Shown here: positions 32,495 through 40,389 of the stretch, one piece after another
Numbering within the stretch: the first letter of the stretch is position 1
Layout: each line of letters starts with the position of its first letter
Source of the DNA: CAVPTL01 sp963727235
GTDB lineage: Bacteria; Actinomycetota; Thermoleophilia; Gaiellales; JAICJC01
Assembly: GCA_963727235.1 (NCBI GenBank)
Contig: CAVSFZ010000005.1
Coordinates: forward strand, 62,001-126,000
DNA: 64,000 nt
Reading direction: 5' to 3'
Translations under genes and position numbers: made by a program
The notes under the pieces: generated by a model
What the model saw: the letters and a program-made list of their open reading frames with translations, nothing else
The model's database searches: none
Told to the model about the DNA's origin: nothing

Positions 32495-32881
32495 TTATGA
32501 GTGGTCGCTGTCAAACTCCGCGACCAGCGCCCGCGGAGCCTGGCAGCGCCAGCCGTCCACGATCAGCTCCTCCAGCTGCGGCAGGCCGACAGCCGGCAAC
32601 CGCACAAGCACAGCCGGGAAGCCGTTGTAGTGCGGCTCGGTGAAGAACACGGACTCGTCTGACCGAAGCAGTGCCTGCTTGTCCTGCTCGTCGACGACTC
32701 GCACCGCCACCACGTCGTCTCGGGGCACCTTCGGCTTCTTCGGTTCGACGCGCTCGTTCCACGCCCACACGAAACCCTTCTGCTTTCCCTTGCTGAGCAC
32801 CGAGAAGGCAAACCGCTCGTCCGACTCGCTGCTCTCGGGTAACGCCAGAGCGATCCGGCGAACATCCTGCTGATCGGCCAC
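32495..32881 (-). CDS. MmcQ/YjbR-like protein
   Basis: A 128-residue protein with the YjbR pattern: DVRRIALALPES at the start, a central strand region FAFSVLSKGKQKGFVWAW and SVFFTEPHYNGFPAVLVRLPAV, then a C-terminal helix with DGWRCQAPRALVAEF. The family has a DNA-binding-like fold without assigned function. GTG 32881 is preferred over GTG 32890 because a TATTGT hexamer lies exactly seven bases upstream of it. The start is only 19 bp from the divergent LtrA ATG. Confidence 0.8.
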   Translation of the reverse strand: MADQQDVRRIALALPESSESDERFAFSVLSKGKQKGFVWAWNERVEPKKPKVPRDDVVAVRVVDEQDKQALLRSDESVFFTEPHYNGFPAVLVRLPAVGLPQLEELIVDGWRCQAPRALVAEFDSDHS

Positions 32882-32887
32882 GATCGC

Positions 32888-32894
32888 CACAATA
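32888..32894. promoter_or_regulatory. shared bidirectional -10 element (YjbR / LtrA)
   Basis: Reading right, CACAAT (32888-32893) is 7 bases before the LtrA ATG. Reading left, TATTGT (complement of 32889-32894) is 7 bases before the YjbR GTG. One overlapping A/T-rich element could therefore start two leaderless transcripts in opposite directions. Confidence 0.45.
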
Positions 32895-32900
32895 CCCTCG

Positions 32901-34004
32901 ATGACTGAGCTCGTCCCCGATCAGCGCGTCGCCGTCTCCACGCTCGAGCTGTTCTTCGACCTCGTGTTCGTGTTCACGATCACCCAGCTCACCGGGGTGC
33001 TGTCGCACGAGCCCACCTGGACCGGGCTCTACCAGGTGTGCCTGATGCTCGGCATCATCTTTTGGATGTACGGCGGGTACGTGTGGCTGACCAACTCGGT
33101 GTCACTCGACCGCATCACACGCAGGCTGACCCTGCTCAGCGGCATGGCCGGGTTCTTCCTGGTGGCGCTGACGATCCCCGAGGCGTTCTCCGGCAAGGGA
33201 GGAACGTTCGGGCTCGCATATCTGGTGGTGGTACTGCTGCACCTGGGGATGTTTGCGCGGTCGTCGCGAATCTCCATCACCCGCGCGATAATTGGCCTGG
33301 CGCCGTTCAACCTCTCGACGGCGGCGCTGATACTGATCGGCGGGGTGCTCGGCGGCACCGCCCAGTACGTGATCTGGACGGTCGCCGTGATCGGAGAGTG
33401 GATCTCGCCCAAGCTGATCGACGACTCGGGCTTCGTGATCGAACCGGGACACTTCGTCGAACGCCACGGGCTGGTCGTGCTGATCGCGATCGGTGAATCG
33501 GTGATCGCCGTGGGCATCGGCGCGGCCGGACTCGAAGTCGACGCCCAGCTGGTGGCGGTGGGGCTGCTGGGACTCGCCCTCAGCGGGTGCCTGTGGTGGA
33601 CGCACTTCGGCAACGACGAGGAGGCGCCCGAGCGGGCGATGACCGAAGCCCCGATGCGAGCCCGTCCCTGGCTGGCGGTGGAGGCGTTCGGCTACTGGCA
33701 CATGGTGATCCTGCTTGGAATCATCGCGATCGCGTCAGGCCTGAAGACGGCCACCGGCCATGCCCTCGATCCGCTCCCGGATTCTGCGGCGGTCGCCCTG
33801 GGCGGCGGTGCGGCCGTGTTTCTGATCGGCGAGGCGCTGTTTCGCCGCACGCTCTCGCTCGGCGCGGTGGGAACCCGCACCGTGGCCGCGGCGGTCGCCC
33901 TTGCCACCATCCCGATCGGGATCCGGATCGAGGCCACCGCCCAGCTGGCCGCGTTGGTGATGATGTTCGTGGTGATGCTCGTGATCGAGGCACGTGGTGA
34001 GTGA
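32901..34004 (+). CDS. low temperature requirement protein A (LtrA) family membrane protein
   Basis: A 367-residue integral membrane protein with about ten helices. The family signature is at the N-terminus: VSTLELFFDLVFVFTITQL. Later blocks FVERHGLVVLIAIGESVIAVG and GYWHMVILLGIIAIA also fit LtrA. Biochemical function is unknown; some members were linked to growth in the cold. The ATG is 7 bases after CACAAT. The last 11 bp overlap the uracil-DNA glycosylase gene. Confidence 0.9.
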   Translation: MTELVPDQRVAVSTLELFFDLVFVFTITQLTGVLSHEPTWTGLYQVCLMLGIIFWMYGGYVWLTNSVSLDRITRRLTLLSGMAGFFLVALTIPEAFSGKGGTFGLAYLVVVLLHLGMFARSSRISITRAIIGLAPFNLSTAALILIGGVLGGTAQYVIWTVAVIGEWISPKLIDDSGFVIEPGHFVERHGLVVLIAIGESVIAVGIGAAGLEVDAQLVAVGLLGLALSGCLWWTHFGNDEEAPERAMTEAPMRARPWLAVEAFGYWHMVILLGIIAIASGLKTATGHALDPLPDSAAVALGGGAAVFLIGEALFRRTLSLGAVGTRTVAAAVALATIPIGIRIEATAQLAALVMMFVVMLVIEARGE

Positions 34005-34590
34005 CATCGCCCGGCTCGCGCCGCGGATGTGGGTGTGCCGGCGGTGTCCCGCGGCGGGAATCGCAGTGGAGTCGATGCCGGTGTTCTCGGCGTCGGAGAG
34101 CGCCGAGGCGATCCTGGTGGGACAGGCCCCCGGCGTGCACGAGCCGGTCGTGCGGCGGCCGTTCGCGGCGTCGGCAGGACGGACGCTGCGCGGCTGGCTG
34201 GAGCCGGCCGGGCTGGGCGAGGAGTCGCAGTTCTACGGGCGTCTGCACGTGACGTCGGTGGCCAAGTGCTTCCCCGGAAAACGCCCCGGCGGCTCCGACC
34301 GAGCGCCCTCTCGGGCGATGCAGCGCACCTGCCGGCCCTGGCTCGACGCCGAGCTGGCGGCGCTCCCCGGCCTGCCGCTGATCACCGTCGGCGCGCTGGC
34401 GCTGACCACCCTGGCACCGGGCGCAACGCTCGACCACGCGGTCGGCCGCGAACTCACCACCGCCGAGGGACGCACGCTGATCGCCCTCCCCCACCCGTCC
34501 GGCGCCAGCCCTTGGCCCCACCTCCCGGGAAACCGCGAACGGCTCGACCGTGCGATCGCGCTGATTGCCGCGCGCCTCGGCACCGTCTGA
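33994..34590 (+). CDS. uracil-DNA glycosylase family protein (family 4/5-like, Fe-S)
   Basis: A 198-residue member of the UDG superfamily. Four cysteines (15, 18, 92 and 113) could bind a [4Fe-4S] cluster as in family 4 and 5 enzymes. Motif 1 appears as LVGQAPGVHE and the final active-site motif as LPHPSGASPW. It would excise uracil from DNA in base-excision repair. GTG 33994 or GTG 33997 can be the start; both overlap the LtrA gene. The first motif lacks the acidic residue at the place expected for family 4 GEAPG, reading GQAPG, so activity details are open. Confidence 0.85.
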   Translation: MVSDIARLAPRMWVCRRCPAAGIAVESMPVFSASESAEAILVGQAPGVHEPVVRRPFAASAGRTLRGWLEPAGLGEESQFYGRLHVTSVAKCFPGKRPGGSDRAPSRAMQRTCRPWLDAELAALPGLPLITVGALALTTLAPGATLDHAVGRELTTAEGRTLIALPHPSGASPWPHLPGNRERLDRAIALIAARLGTV

Positions 34591-34593
34591 CGG

Positions 34594-35436
34594 CTACCGC
34601 AGCGAATCGAGCCGGCCCTGCACCTCCACACGCGTCGGCATGGCCGGCTGACAGCCGTCGCGCTCCACGCAGAGCGATGCCGTGGCCAGTCCCAGCTGAA
34701 GCGCCTGCTCGAGTGACGCCCCCGCGGCAAGACCTGCGGCGAGCGCACCGGCAAGCGCGTCTCCCGCTCCCGTGGTGTCCACCACCGCGGCCGGCGGGGC
34801 CGGCAGGGATGGCCCGTCGGGCAGGAGCCGGGCTCCGCCGGCACCGAGGGTGAGCACCACCGTGGGCGGACGGCCGTTGCCGAGCGCCTCCAGCTCGGTC
34901 TGATTGACGATCGCGATGTCGAACCGGTGAACCAGCTCCGCGGGCAGGCGGCCGGCCGGTGAGGGGTTGACGACGGCCAGCGACCCGGTCGCCCTGGCAG
35001 CGGTGAGCGTCCTCTCCACCGCCCTCACAGGCACCTCGGCCTGCGCCAGCCACACCGCCACATCCGGATCGGGATCGGGCCCGTCCACCAGCGCATTGGC
35101 GCCTTCGAGCACCACGATCTGATTCTCGCCCCCCTCGGAGACGAGGATCAGAGCAACCCCGGTGGGCGTGTCGACGCGTTTCAGACCGGACAGGTCGATC
35201 CCCTCAGTGGCCAGCGCTGTCGCAACCGTGTCCCCGAAGACGTCTCCCCCGCAAGCCCCCACAAACCGCACCTCGGCACCCAGCCTGCGGGCGGCGACCG
35301 CTTGGTTGGCTCCCTTGCCGCCGGGGGCAAGGACGAGCCGATCGCCCATCACCGTCTCGCCGGGCTCGGGAGGCCGCTGGACGTAGCCGAACACGTCCAT
35401 GTTCACCGAGCCGCACACGCCCACGCAGGCTCCCAT
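34594..35436 (-). CDS. rbsK: ribokinase (PfkB family)
   Basis: A 280-residue PfkB-type sugar kinase. The N-terminal signature GSVNMDVFGYV and PGGKGANQAVAARRLGA match ribokinase. The C-terminal signature VVDTTGAGDALAGALAAGLA carries the catalytic Asp of GAGD. It phosphorylates ribose or a related sugar. The ATG directly follows the stop of a beta-propeller gene on the same strand. A convergent UDG gene ends 3 bp away. Confidence 0.92.
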   Translation of the reverse strand: MGACVGVCGSVNMDVFGYVQRPPEPGETVMGDRLVLAPGGKGANQAVAARRLGAEVRFVGACGGDVFGDTVATALATEGIDLSGLKRVDTPTGVALILVSEGGENQIVVLEGANALVDGPDPDPDVAVWLAQAEVPVRAVERTLTAARATGSLAVVNPSPAGRLPAELVHRFDIAIVNQTELEALGNGRPPTVVLTLGAGGARLLPDGPSLPAPPAAVVDTTGAGDALAGALAAGLAAGASLEQALQLGLATASLCVERDGCQPAMPTRVEVQGRLDSLR

Positions 35437-36444
35437 CTACGACACCACCGGCGGGTCGCCCATGCGGGCGATCGCGTCCCCGCCGCTGGCGGCCCAGATG
35501 TATCCACCACCCACGGCCAGCGCCCTTGTGCGAAACGGAAGCACCGAGGAGGGCACCAGCACCGGCGGTCTGATGCTGCCCCGGTAGAGCCGCCGGTCAG
35601 TCGCGATCCACACCTCGGTGTCACCCCCTGCAATCGCCACGGGATCGCCCGCGGGCGGTCTCACCGACCTGCCGATCTGAATCCCGGACCGGGCTGACAA
35701 CGGCGCAACCGCAGCGCCGAATGCGCTCCACACGACCGAGCCGGTGAAGGCCAGCGGTGTGGTCACCAGCGGCCGGTCGCCCCCCAACGGAACACCCTCG
35801 AGGTGTCCCCCGGCCTGGGTGATCCGAAGCAGCCCCGAACCTCTCCCACCAACCACACCCCACAGCTGATCGGGAGTCGCCAGCAGCGAGTTCAGGCGAA
35901 ACGCAAACAGTCCGATCTGGGAAAGCCCGGACACTTCCAGTGCGGTGGGGATAAGTCGCCCGTAGTTCGGGTCGAGCTCCAACAACGACGCGCCGTTTGG
36001 GGCGGTCACCCACACCCGGCGATGCCACACCGCCACTCCCTCGAGGTGCCCCGGCGCGGTGGCGATGGAGGTCACCGCCATGGTGGCCGGATCGATCCGC
36101 ATCAACCGCCCCGGCCCACAGTGGCCGCTGGTAACCCACACGAAGCCGAGTCCGAACGTGAGCTGGCTGTCGTCGCACAGGGCGGGAAGGCGCGCCGACC
36201 GGGTGAGCTTCATGGTGGCCGGGTCGATCCGCGTCAGGCGATCGCCGGCGGTGGCCCACAAGGCCCCGTTCGACCATGCGATCGCCGACGGCGAGCCGCC
36301 CAGGTGGACGATGCGGATGTTCGATGGCTGAGTCGGCACGGCACTCGACCCGTCCGCGCCGACGCCGCGCAACAGCAGCAGCGCCGCCACGAACACCAAT
36401 GCACCCACCCCGATGGAGACCAGCGATCCACGCCCGAAGGCCAT
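35437..36444 (-). CDS. membrane-anchored beta-propeller-like protein
   Basis: A 335-residue protein with one N-terminal membrane helix (about 8-27) and an extracellular domain made of repeated blade-like units: LWATAGDRLTRIDPATM, VWVTSGHCGPGRLMRIDPATM, VWVTAPNGASLLELDP and VWIATDRRLYRG. This pattern resembles Vgb/NHL-type propellers. Function is unknown. Directly abuts the ribokinase gene and probably shares a transcript with it. Confidence 0.8.
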   Translation of the reverse strand: MAFGRGSLVSIGVGALVFVAALLLLRGVGADGSSAVPTQPSNIRIVHLGGSPSAIAWSNGALWATAGDRLTRIDPATMKLTRSARLPALCDDSQLTFGLGFVWVTSGHCGPGRLMRIDPATMAVTSIATAPGHLEGVAVWHRRVWVTAPNGASLLELDPNYGRLIPTALEVSGLSQIGLFAFRLNSLLATPDQLWGVVGGRGSGLLRITQAGGHLEGVPLGGDRPLVTTPLAFTGSVVWSAFGAAVAPLSARSGIQIGRSVRPPAGDPVAIAGGDTEVWIATDRRLYRGSIRPPVLVPSSVLPFRTRALAVGGGYIWAASGGDAIARMGDPPVVS

Positions 36445-36605
36445 GCCATCAGCCTACCGTCCGGCCGGTCTGAGGCAACCGGCCCCCAGCCAACAGTCCG
36501 TTTTCGGACGGTTACACCAAGATATCCCCCTCTTGAAACTCAATCTTTGTGCTCTATTCACCGATACAAGCCTGGAGCGCACTCCCGACCTCCAGAGGTG
36601 CTCAG
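36445..36605. other. divergent intergenic region
   Basis: A 161-bp gap between the propeller gene and the secreted repeat protein. It contains a small hairpin GTCCGTTTTCGGAC (5-bp stem, TTTT loop) near 36497 and a TTGAAA at about 36535 that could be a -35 hexamer. No firm promoter is assigned. Confidence 0.35.
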
Positions 36606-39584
36606 GTGGCAGATCCCCACCGGTATCCCCGACCCCCTAGGCTGCACGCTTTGCCGCGATCCGTAGTGGTTGCAGCTTTGGCATGCCTGCTGATGGCGGC
36701 GCCGGCGGCTGCCAAGGCACTGCTGCCCGCCTCGACGGCGGTCACGGTCAAGATCACCACCCACCCGGCAACGGCGGCTCGCAGCACCACCGCCAAGTTC
36801 GCATGGAAGACCACCGGGACAGGGCTGACCGTCACCTGCCGGCTGGGAACCGGCGCCTACGCGAAGTGCTCCAAGAGCCGCTCCTACGCGAATCTCACGC
36901 AGGGCGCGCACTCCTTCTCGGTGCGGGTGAAGCACGGCGGCACCACCCGCTCGACCACCTATAAGTGGTCGGTCGACACGGTCGCGCCAACGGCTCCTTC
37001 GGTGTCCGGTGGCTCCGCCGCCTGGACCAAGAGTGCGGTCCCGATCTCGGCCGCAGGATCGACCGACACGGGCGGCAGCGGCATCGCCTCCTACCAGTAC
37101 CACACCCTGCTAGAGCCCGGATCGACGTGGTCGTCTGCGGCCACCGGGAACGTCGCCACAATTTCCTCCACCGGCAAGACCGACGTGCAGTTCCGGGCGG
37201 TCGACAAGGCCGGAAACGTCTCGGCATGGGTGCCGGCCACGCCCGATCCCACCGCGACCGCCTGGGTGGACAAGCTGGCGCCGTCGGTTCCCACAGCGTC
37301 CGGCGGCTCTCTGGTGTGGCAGAAGCCGGCATCCGTGCTCGTGACCGCCTCAGGATCGGCGGACGCCGACTCGGGTGGGGTCGTGTACGAGTACCGCGTC
37401 CAGACCCCGACCGTGACGTTCGCCAATGCGCCGATCACCTCCGGAACCTCCGTGGCCGTGACCGGCGAGGGGAAGAACCAGGTGCAGTTCCGCAGCGTGG
37501 ATGCTGTGGGTAACGCCTCAGCGTGGTCTGCGGTGGCTGACGTGTGGCTGGATCGCACGGCGCCGGTGGTGACGGTGTCCGGAGGATCGGCCAACTGGAC
37601 TAACACTCCCCCCACACAGGTGTCCGCAACCGCGACAGATGGAGACTCGGGGCTGGATGGAGCAACCTGGGCATACCGCACCTCACCCACCGGCACCGGC
37701 AGCTGGACCACCGGCAGCGGACAGACATACCCCGTCCCCCAAGTCGACGGCAAGCTGTACGTCGAGTTCCAGGTCAAGGACGCGCTCGGCAACACGTCCG
37801 CGTGGCCGGCATCACCCACCGCCGGCGGGACGGTGCTGATCGATAGGGTGGTGCCCGGCCCGCCCACCTCCGTGACCAACGGCTCGGCGACGTGGAAGAC
37901 CGGCTCAACGACCTTCGCCGCGAGCGGCTCGACCGACCCGCTCTCCGGACTCCCGGCCACCCCCTACCAGTTCCGCACATACGACGGCACGACCTGGTCG
38001 AGTTGGTCGGCGACCGGTGCACCGGCGACCGTCTCGAGCGACGGCACCACGTACGTGCAGATGCGCGCGGTGGACAATGCCGGCAACTTCTCGACGCCAT
38101 GGCCGCTGACCAATGGCGCCGGCAACACCGCCAACATCGACAACACCAAGCCGACCGTGACCACCACCGGCGGAAGCACGGTCTGGCACAAGGCCGCGTC
38201 GGTCGTGATCACGCCGTCGAGCACCGATCCGCTGAACGGCGCCAATGCATCGAGCGGCGTCAAGACCTCCACCTACCAGTACCGAACCTCCACCGACGGC
38301 GGCGTGAACTGGTCGGCCCCAACCACCGCGTCGACCGCGACCATCAACGCCGAAGGCGACACCCTGGTGGAGTTCCAGGTCGCAGACAACGCCGGCAACG
38401 TGTCCGATTGGAGCGCGCCGGCAGATGTCCGGATCGACCGCACGGCGCCGACGGTGAGCGCCGCCGGGGGATCCTCCTCCTGGCAGAAGGTCAACTCGGT
38501 GGTGGTCACGCCGGCCGCGACCGACCTCGGCAGCGGCATTAAGGCATCCACCTACCAGTACCGGACGTCGTTCAACAGCGGGGCGTGGTCTGCGGCCACT
38601 CCGGGTTCGAGCGTGACCGTCTCGGCCGAGGGCTACACCCAGGTGGAGTTCCAGGTGACCGACAACGCCGACAACTCGGGCAACACGTCGGCCTGGAGCC
38701 TGCCTGTGGACGTGCGGCTCGATCGCACAGCTCCCACGGTGCCGATTCCGACCGGAGGATCATCGAGCTGGACGAACGTCACTCCGGTCGTGATCGATGC
38801 CACCGGAACGTCCACCGACGCCCTCAGCGGCATGGCCCCGGTGCCGTACCAGTACCGCACATCGACCAACAACGGCGGTAGCTGGTCAGCGGCGACAGAC
38901 GGTTCGACCGTGCCGGTGAGCGTCCAGGCCACCACGCTCGTCCAGTTCCGGGCCGGTGACGTGGCCGGCAATTGGTCGGGATGGTCGCCGATCCAGGCCG
39001 CCGCCACCGCCAAGATCGACCTGGCCGATCCAACCATGCCGAGCGTCGGCGGTGGATCGTCCTCGTGGACGACCGCCGCCTCGGTCACCATCACCGCGTC
39101 GGGCTCCACCGATACCGGAGGCTCGGGCGTGGACTACTACGAGTACGAGACCTCCCGCCCGGCGCACGGCGGCGGGTGGCCGGGGCCGCCGATCCAGGGC
39201 CCGGCCGTGATCACGAGCCAGGGTCTGACGATCGTCAGATTCCGGGCGGTCGACCACGCCGGAAACGTCTCCGCCTGGGGCCCGACAAACACCACCTCGG
39301 CCAGCGAGGCGAACATCGACAGCATCCCGCCGCCGGTACCGACCGTCACTCCGACGGCCGGGTGTCCCGCGGGCACCAACACCGTCACCGGGTTCTCCGC
39401 CAACGGCACCGACGGCAGCCCGATCGACTACTACGTCAAGATCAACGGCGGCGCGGCGACCAAGATCAACGTCCTGGGCACCTACGACGTCAAGGTCAAC
39501 GGCACCAAGATCAGCTACCAGGCCGTCGATCTTGCCGGCTCGGCATCCGGCTGGTCGGCCCAGGCGACCATCTGCGTCAGCTGA
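36606..39584 (+). CDS. large secreted protein with eight beta-sandwich repeats
   Basis: A 992-residue exported protein. A signal peptide (LPRSVVVAALACLLMAAPAAA) is followed by a first Ig-like domain. Eight repeats of about 85-110 residues follow, each with GGS--W at the start, Y-YRTS in the middle, a VQFRAVD-AGN-SAW segment and a DRTAP-type linker. A divergent last unit carries Cys residues (GCPAG and ATICVS). The repeat resembles the OmpL47/Ig-like surface families of actinobacterial secreted proteins. There is no LPXTG or C-terminal membrane segment, so retention is unclear. GTG 36606 has GAGGTG upstream; ATG 36549 is the longer option. It overlaps convergent mscL by 8 bp. Confidence 0.85.
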   Translation: MADPHRYPRPPRLHALPRSVVVAALACLLMAAPAAAKALLPASTAVTVKITTHPATAARSTTAKFAWKTTGTGLTVTCRLGTGAYAKCSKSRSYANLTQGAHSFSVRVKHGGTTRSTTYKWSVDTVAPTAPSVSGGSAAWTKSAVPISAAGSTDTGGSGIASYQYHTLLEPGSTWSSAATGNVATISSTGKTDVQFRAVDKAGNVSAWVPATPDPTATAWVDKLAPSVPTASGGSLVWQKPASVLVTASGSADADSGGVVYEYRVQTPTVTFANAPITSGTSVAVTGEGKNQVQFRSVDAVGNASAWSAVADVWLDRTAPVVTVSGGSANWTNTPPTQVSATATDGDSGLDGATWAYRTSPTGTGSWTTGSGQTYPVPQVDGKLYVEFQVKDALGNTSAWPASPTAGGTVLIDRVVPGPPTSVTNGSATWKTGSTTFAASGSTDPLSGLPATPYQFRTYDGTTWSSWSATGAPATVSSDGTTYVQMRAVDNAGNFSTPWPLTNGAGNTANIDNTKPTVTTTGGSTVWHKAASVVITPSSTDPLNGANASSGVKTSTYQYRTSTDGGVNWSAPTTASTATINAEGDTLVEFQVADNAGNVSDWSAPADVRIDRTAPTVSAAGGSSSWQKVNSVVVTPAATDLGSGIKASTYQYRTSFNSGAWSAATPGSSVTVSAEGYTQVEFQVTDNADNSGNTSAWSLPVDVRLDRTAPTVPIPTGGSSSWTNVTPVVIDATGTSTDALSGMAPVPYQYRTSTNNGGSWSAATDGSTVPVSVQATTLVQFRAGDVAGNWSGWSPIQAAATAKIDLADPTMPSVGGGSSSWTTAASVTITASGSTDTGGSGVDYYEYETSRPAHGGGWPGPPIQGPAVITSQGLTIVRFRAVDHAGNVSAWGPTNTTSASEANIDSIPPPVPTVTPTAGCPAGTNTVTGFSANGTDGSPIDYYVKINGGAATKINVLGTYDVKVNGTKISYQAVDLAGSASGWSAQATICVS

Positions 39585-39987
39585 CCGGCTGCACCTGAGC
39601 GGTACACGCGGAGCACCGGCGGGCCGCTGCCGGGATCGAGCTGAGGCACTCCGGGCATTCCCGCATGGCCATCGCCGTGTCGTCTGGCTTGGCAGTGCGT
39701 GCCATCACGGCGTTCATCGGGCGCACCACGAAGAAGAACACGGCCGCCGCGATCGAGACGAACGTGATCAGCGCGTTCAGGAAGTCGCCGTATCGAAAGA
39801 CACTGCCGTTGATCTCGAACGTCAACCCGCTGAAGTCGGGTTTGCCGAAGATGGCGGCCACGATCGGGGTGATGATGTCGGCAACGAACGCGGCTACCAG
39901 CAAGCCGAATGCGGTGCCGATGACGATCGCGACCGCCAGGTCGATCAGATTGCCCCGAAACAGAAACTGCCGGAACTCGCGCAGCAT
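39577..39987 (-). CDS. mscL: large-conductance mechanosensitive channel with C-terminal zinc ribbon
   Basis: A 136-residue channel subunit. The N-terminus MLREFRQFLFRGNLIDLAVA leads into TM1, with TM2 around 70-95 (LITFVSIAAAVFFFVV). It opens under membrane tension to release solutes. Unusually, the C-terminus is a zinc-ribbon-like CPECLSSIP...RRCSAC with two CxxC knuckles instead of the usual charged helix. AGGAGG precedes the ATG, which fixes the start. Confidence 0.94.
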   Translation of the reverse strand: MLREFRQFLFRGNLIDLAVAIVIGTAFGLLVAAFVADIITPIVAAIFGKPDFSGLTFEINGSVFRYGDFLNALITFVSIAAAVFFFVVRPMNAVMARTAKPDDTAMAMRECPECLSSIPAAARRCSACTAQVQPVS

Positions 39988-40033
39988 GACGTGCCTCCTT
40001 GGTTGATCCGCTGGTACCCGCCGACGACCCGAG

Positions 40034-40369
40034 CTACACCTTTTTGATGCCGTGAACCGGCCGTCCCAGGGCACGCCACTGGAACAGGGTGATGGTGGGT
40101 TTGACGTCGTCGTAGCGCACGATCTTGGGGTTTCGTCCCACCTGCGACGCGCGGGCGGCATGATCGATCAGGTCGTCACGCTCGGGCGCGATCACCACGT
40201 GATGACACGCGGTGATGTAGTCCTCAGCGAGCCCGCAGGTCGGGCACGGCCACGGATCGGTGCGAATGGCATACCACTCGCCGTCCCCCAGATCGCCGTC
40301 GTTGCGATTGGCGAGCTCCTCGGACAGCTCCTCGATCTCGTAGACAACCGGCGCCTCGGGCGTGCTCAT
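40034..40369 (-). CDS. small zinc-ribbon-like protein
   Basis: A 111-residue protein. An acidic N-terminus (IEELSEELANRNDGDLGDGE) precedes a knuckle PWPCPTCGLAEDYITACHH and VVIAPERDDLIDHAA. It shares the CPxCG, H-V-IAPE and HA elements with the 92-residue protein at 30971-31249. Unlike that protein it is acidic and has a longer C-terminal part with KPTITLFQW. Function unknown. It lies 20 bp downstream of argS on the same strand and may be co-transcribed. Confidence 0.7.
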   Translation of the reverse strand: MSTPEAPVVYEIEELSEELANRNDGDLGDGEWYAIRTDPWPCPTCGLAEDYITACHHVVIAPERDDLIDHAARASQVGRNPKIVRYDDVKPTITLFQWRALGRPVHGIKKV

Positions 40370-40389
40370 AAATTCACCTTAGCAGCCGC

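Noticed and set aside
36606..39584. Repeated DNA in this gene considered as a possible CRISPR or satellite array.
   Set aside because: The periodicity is about 270-330 bp, in frame, with diverged units; it is protein-domain repetition.
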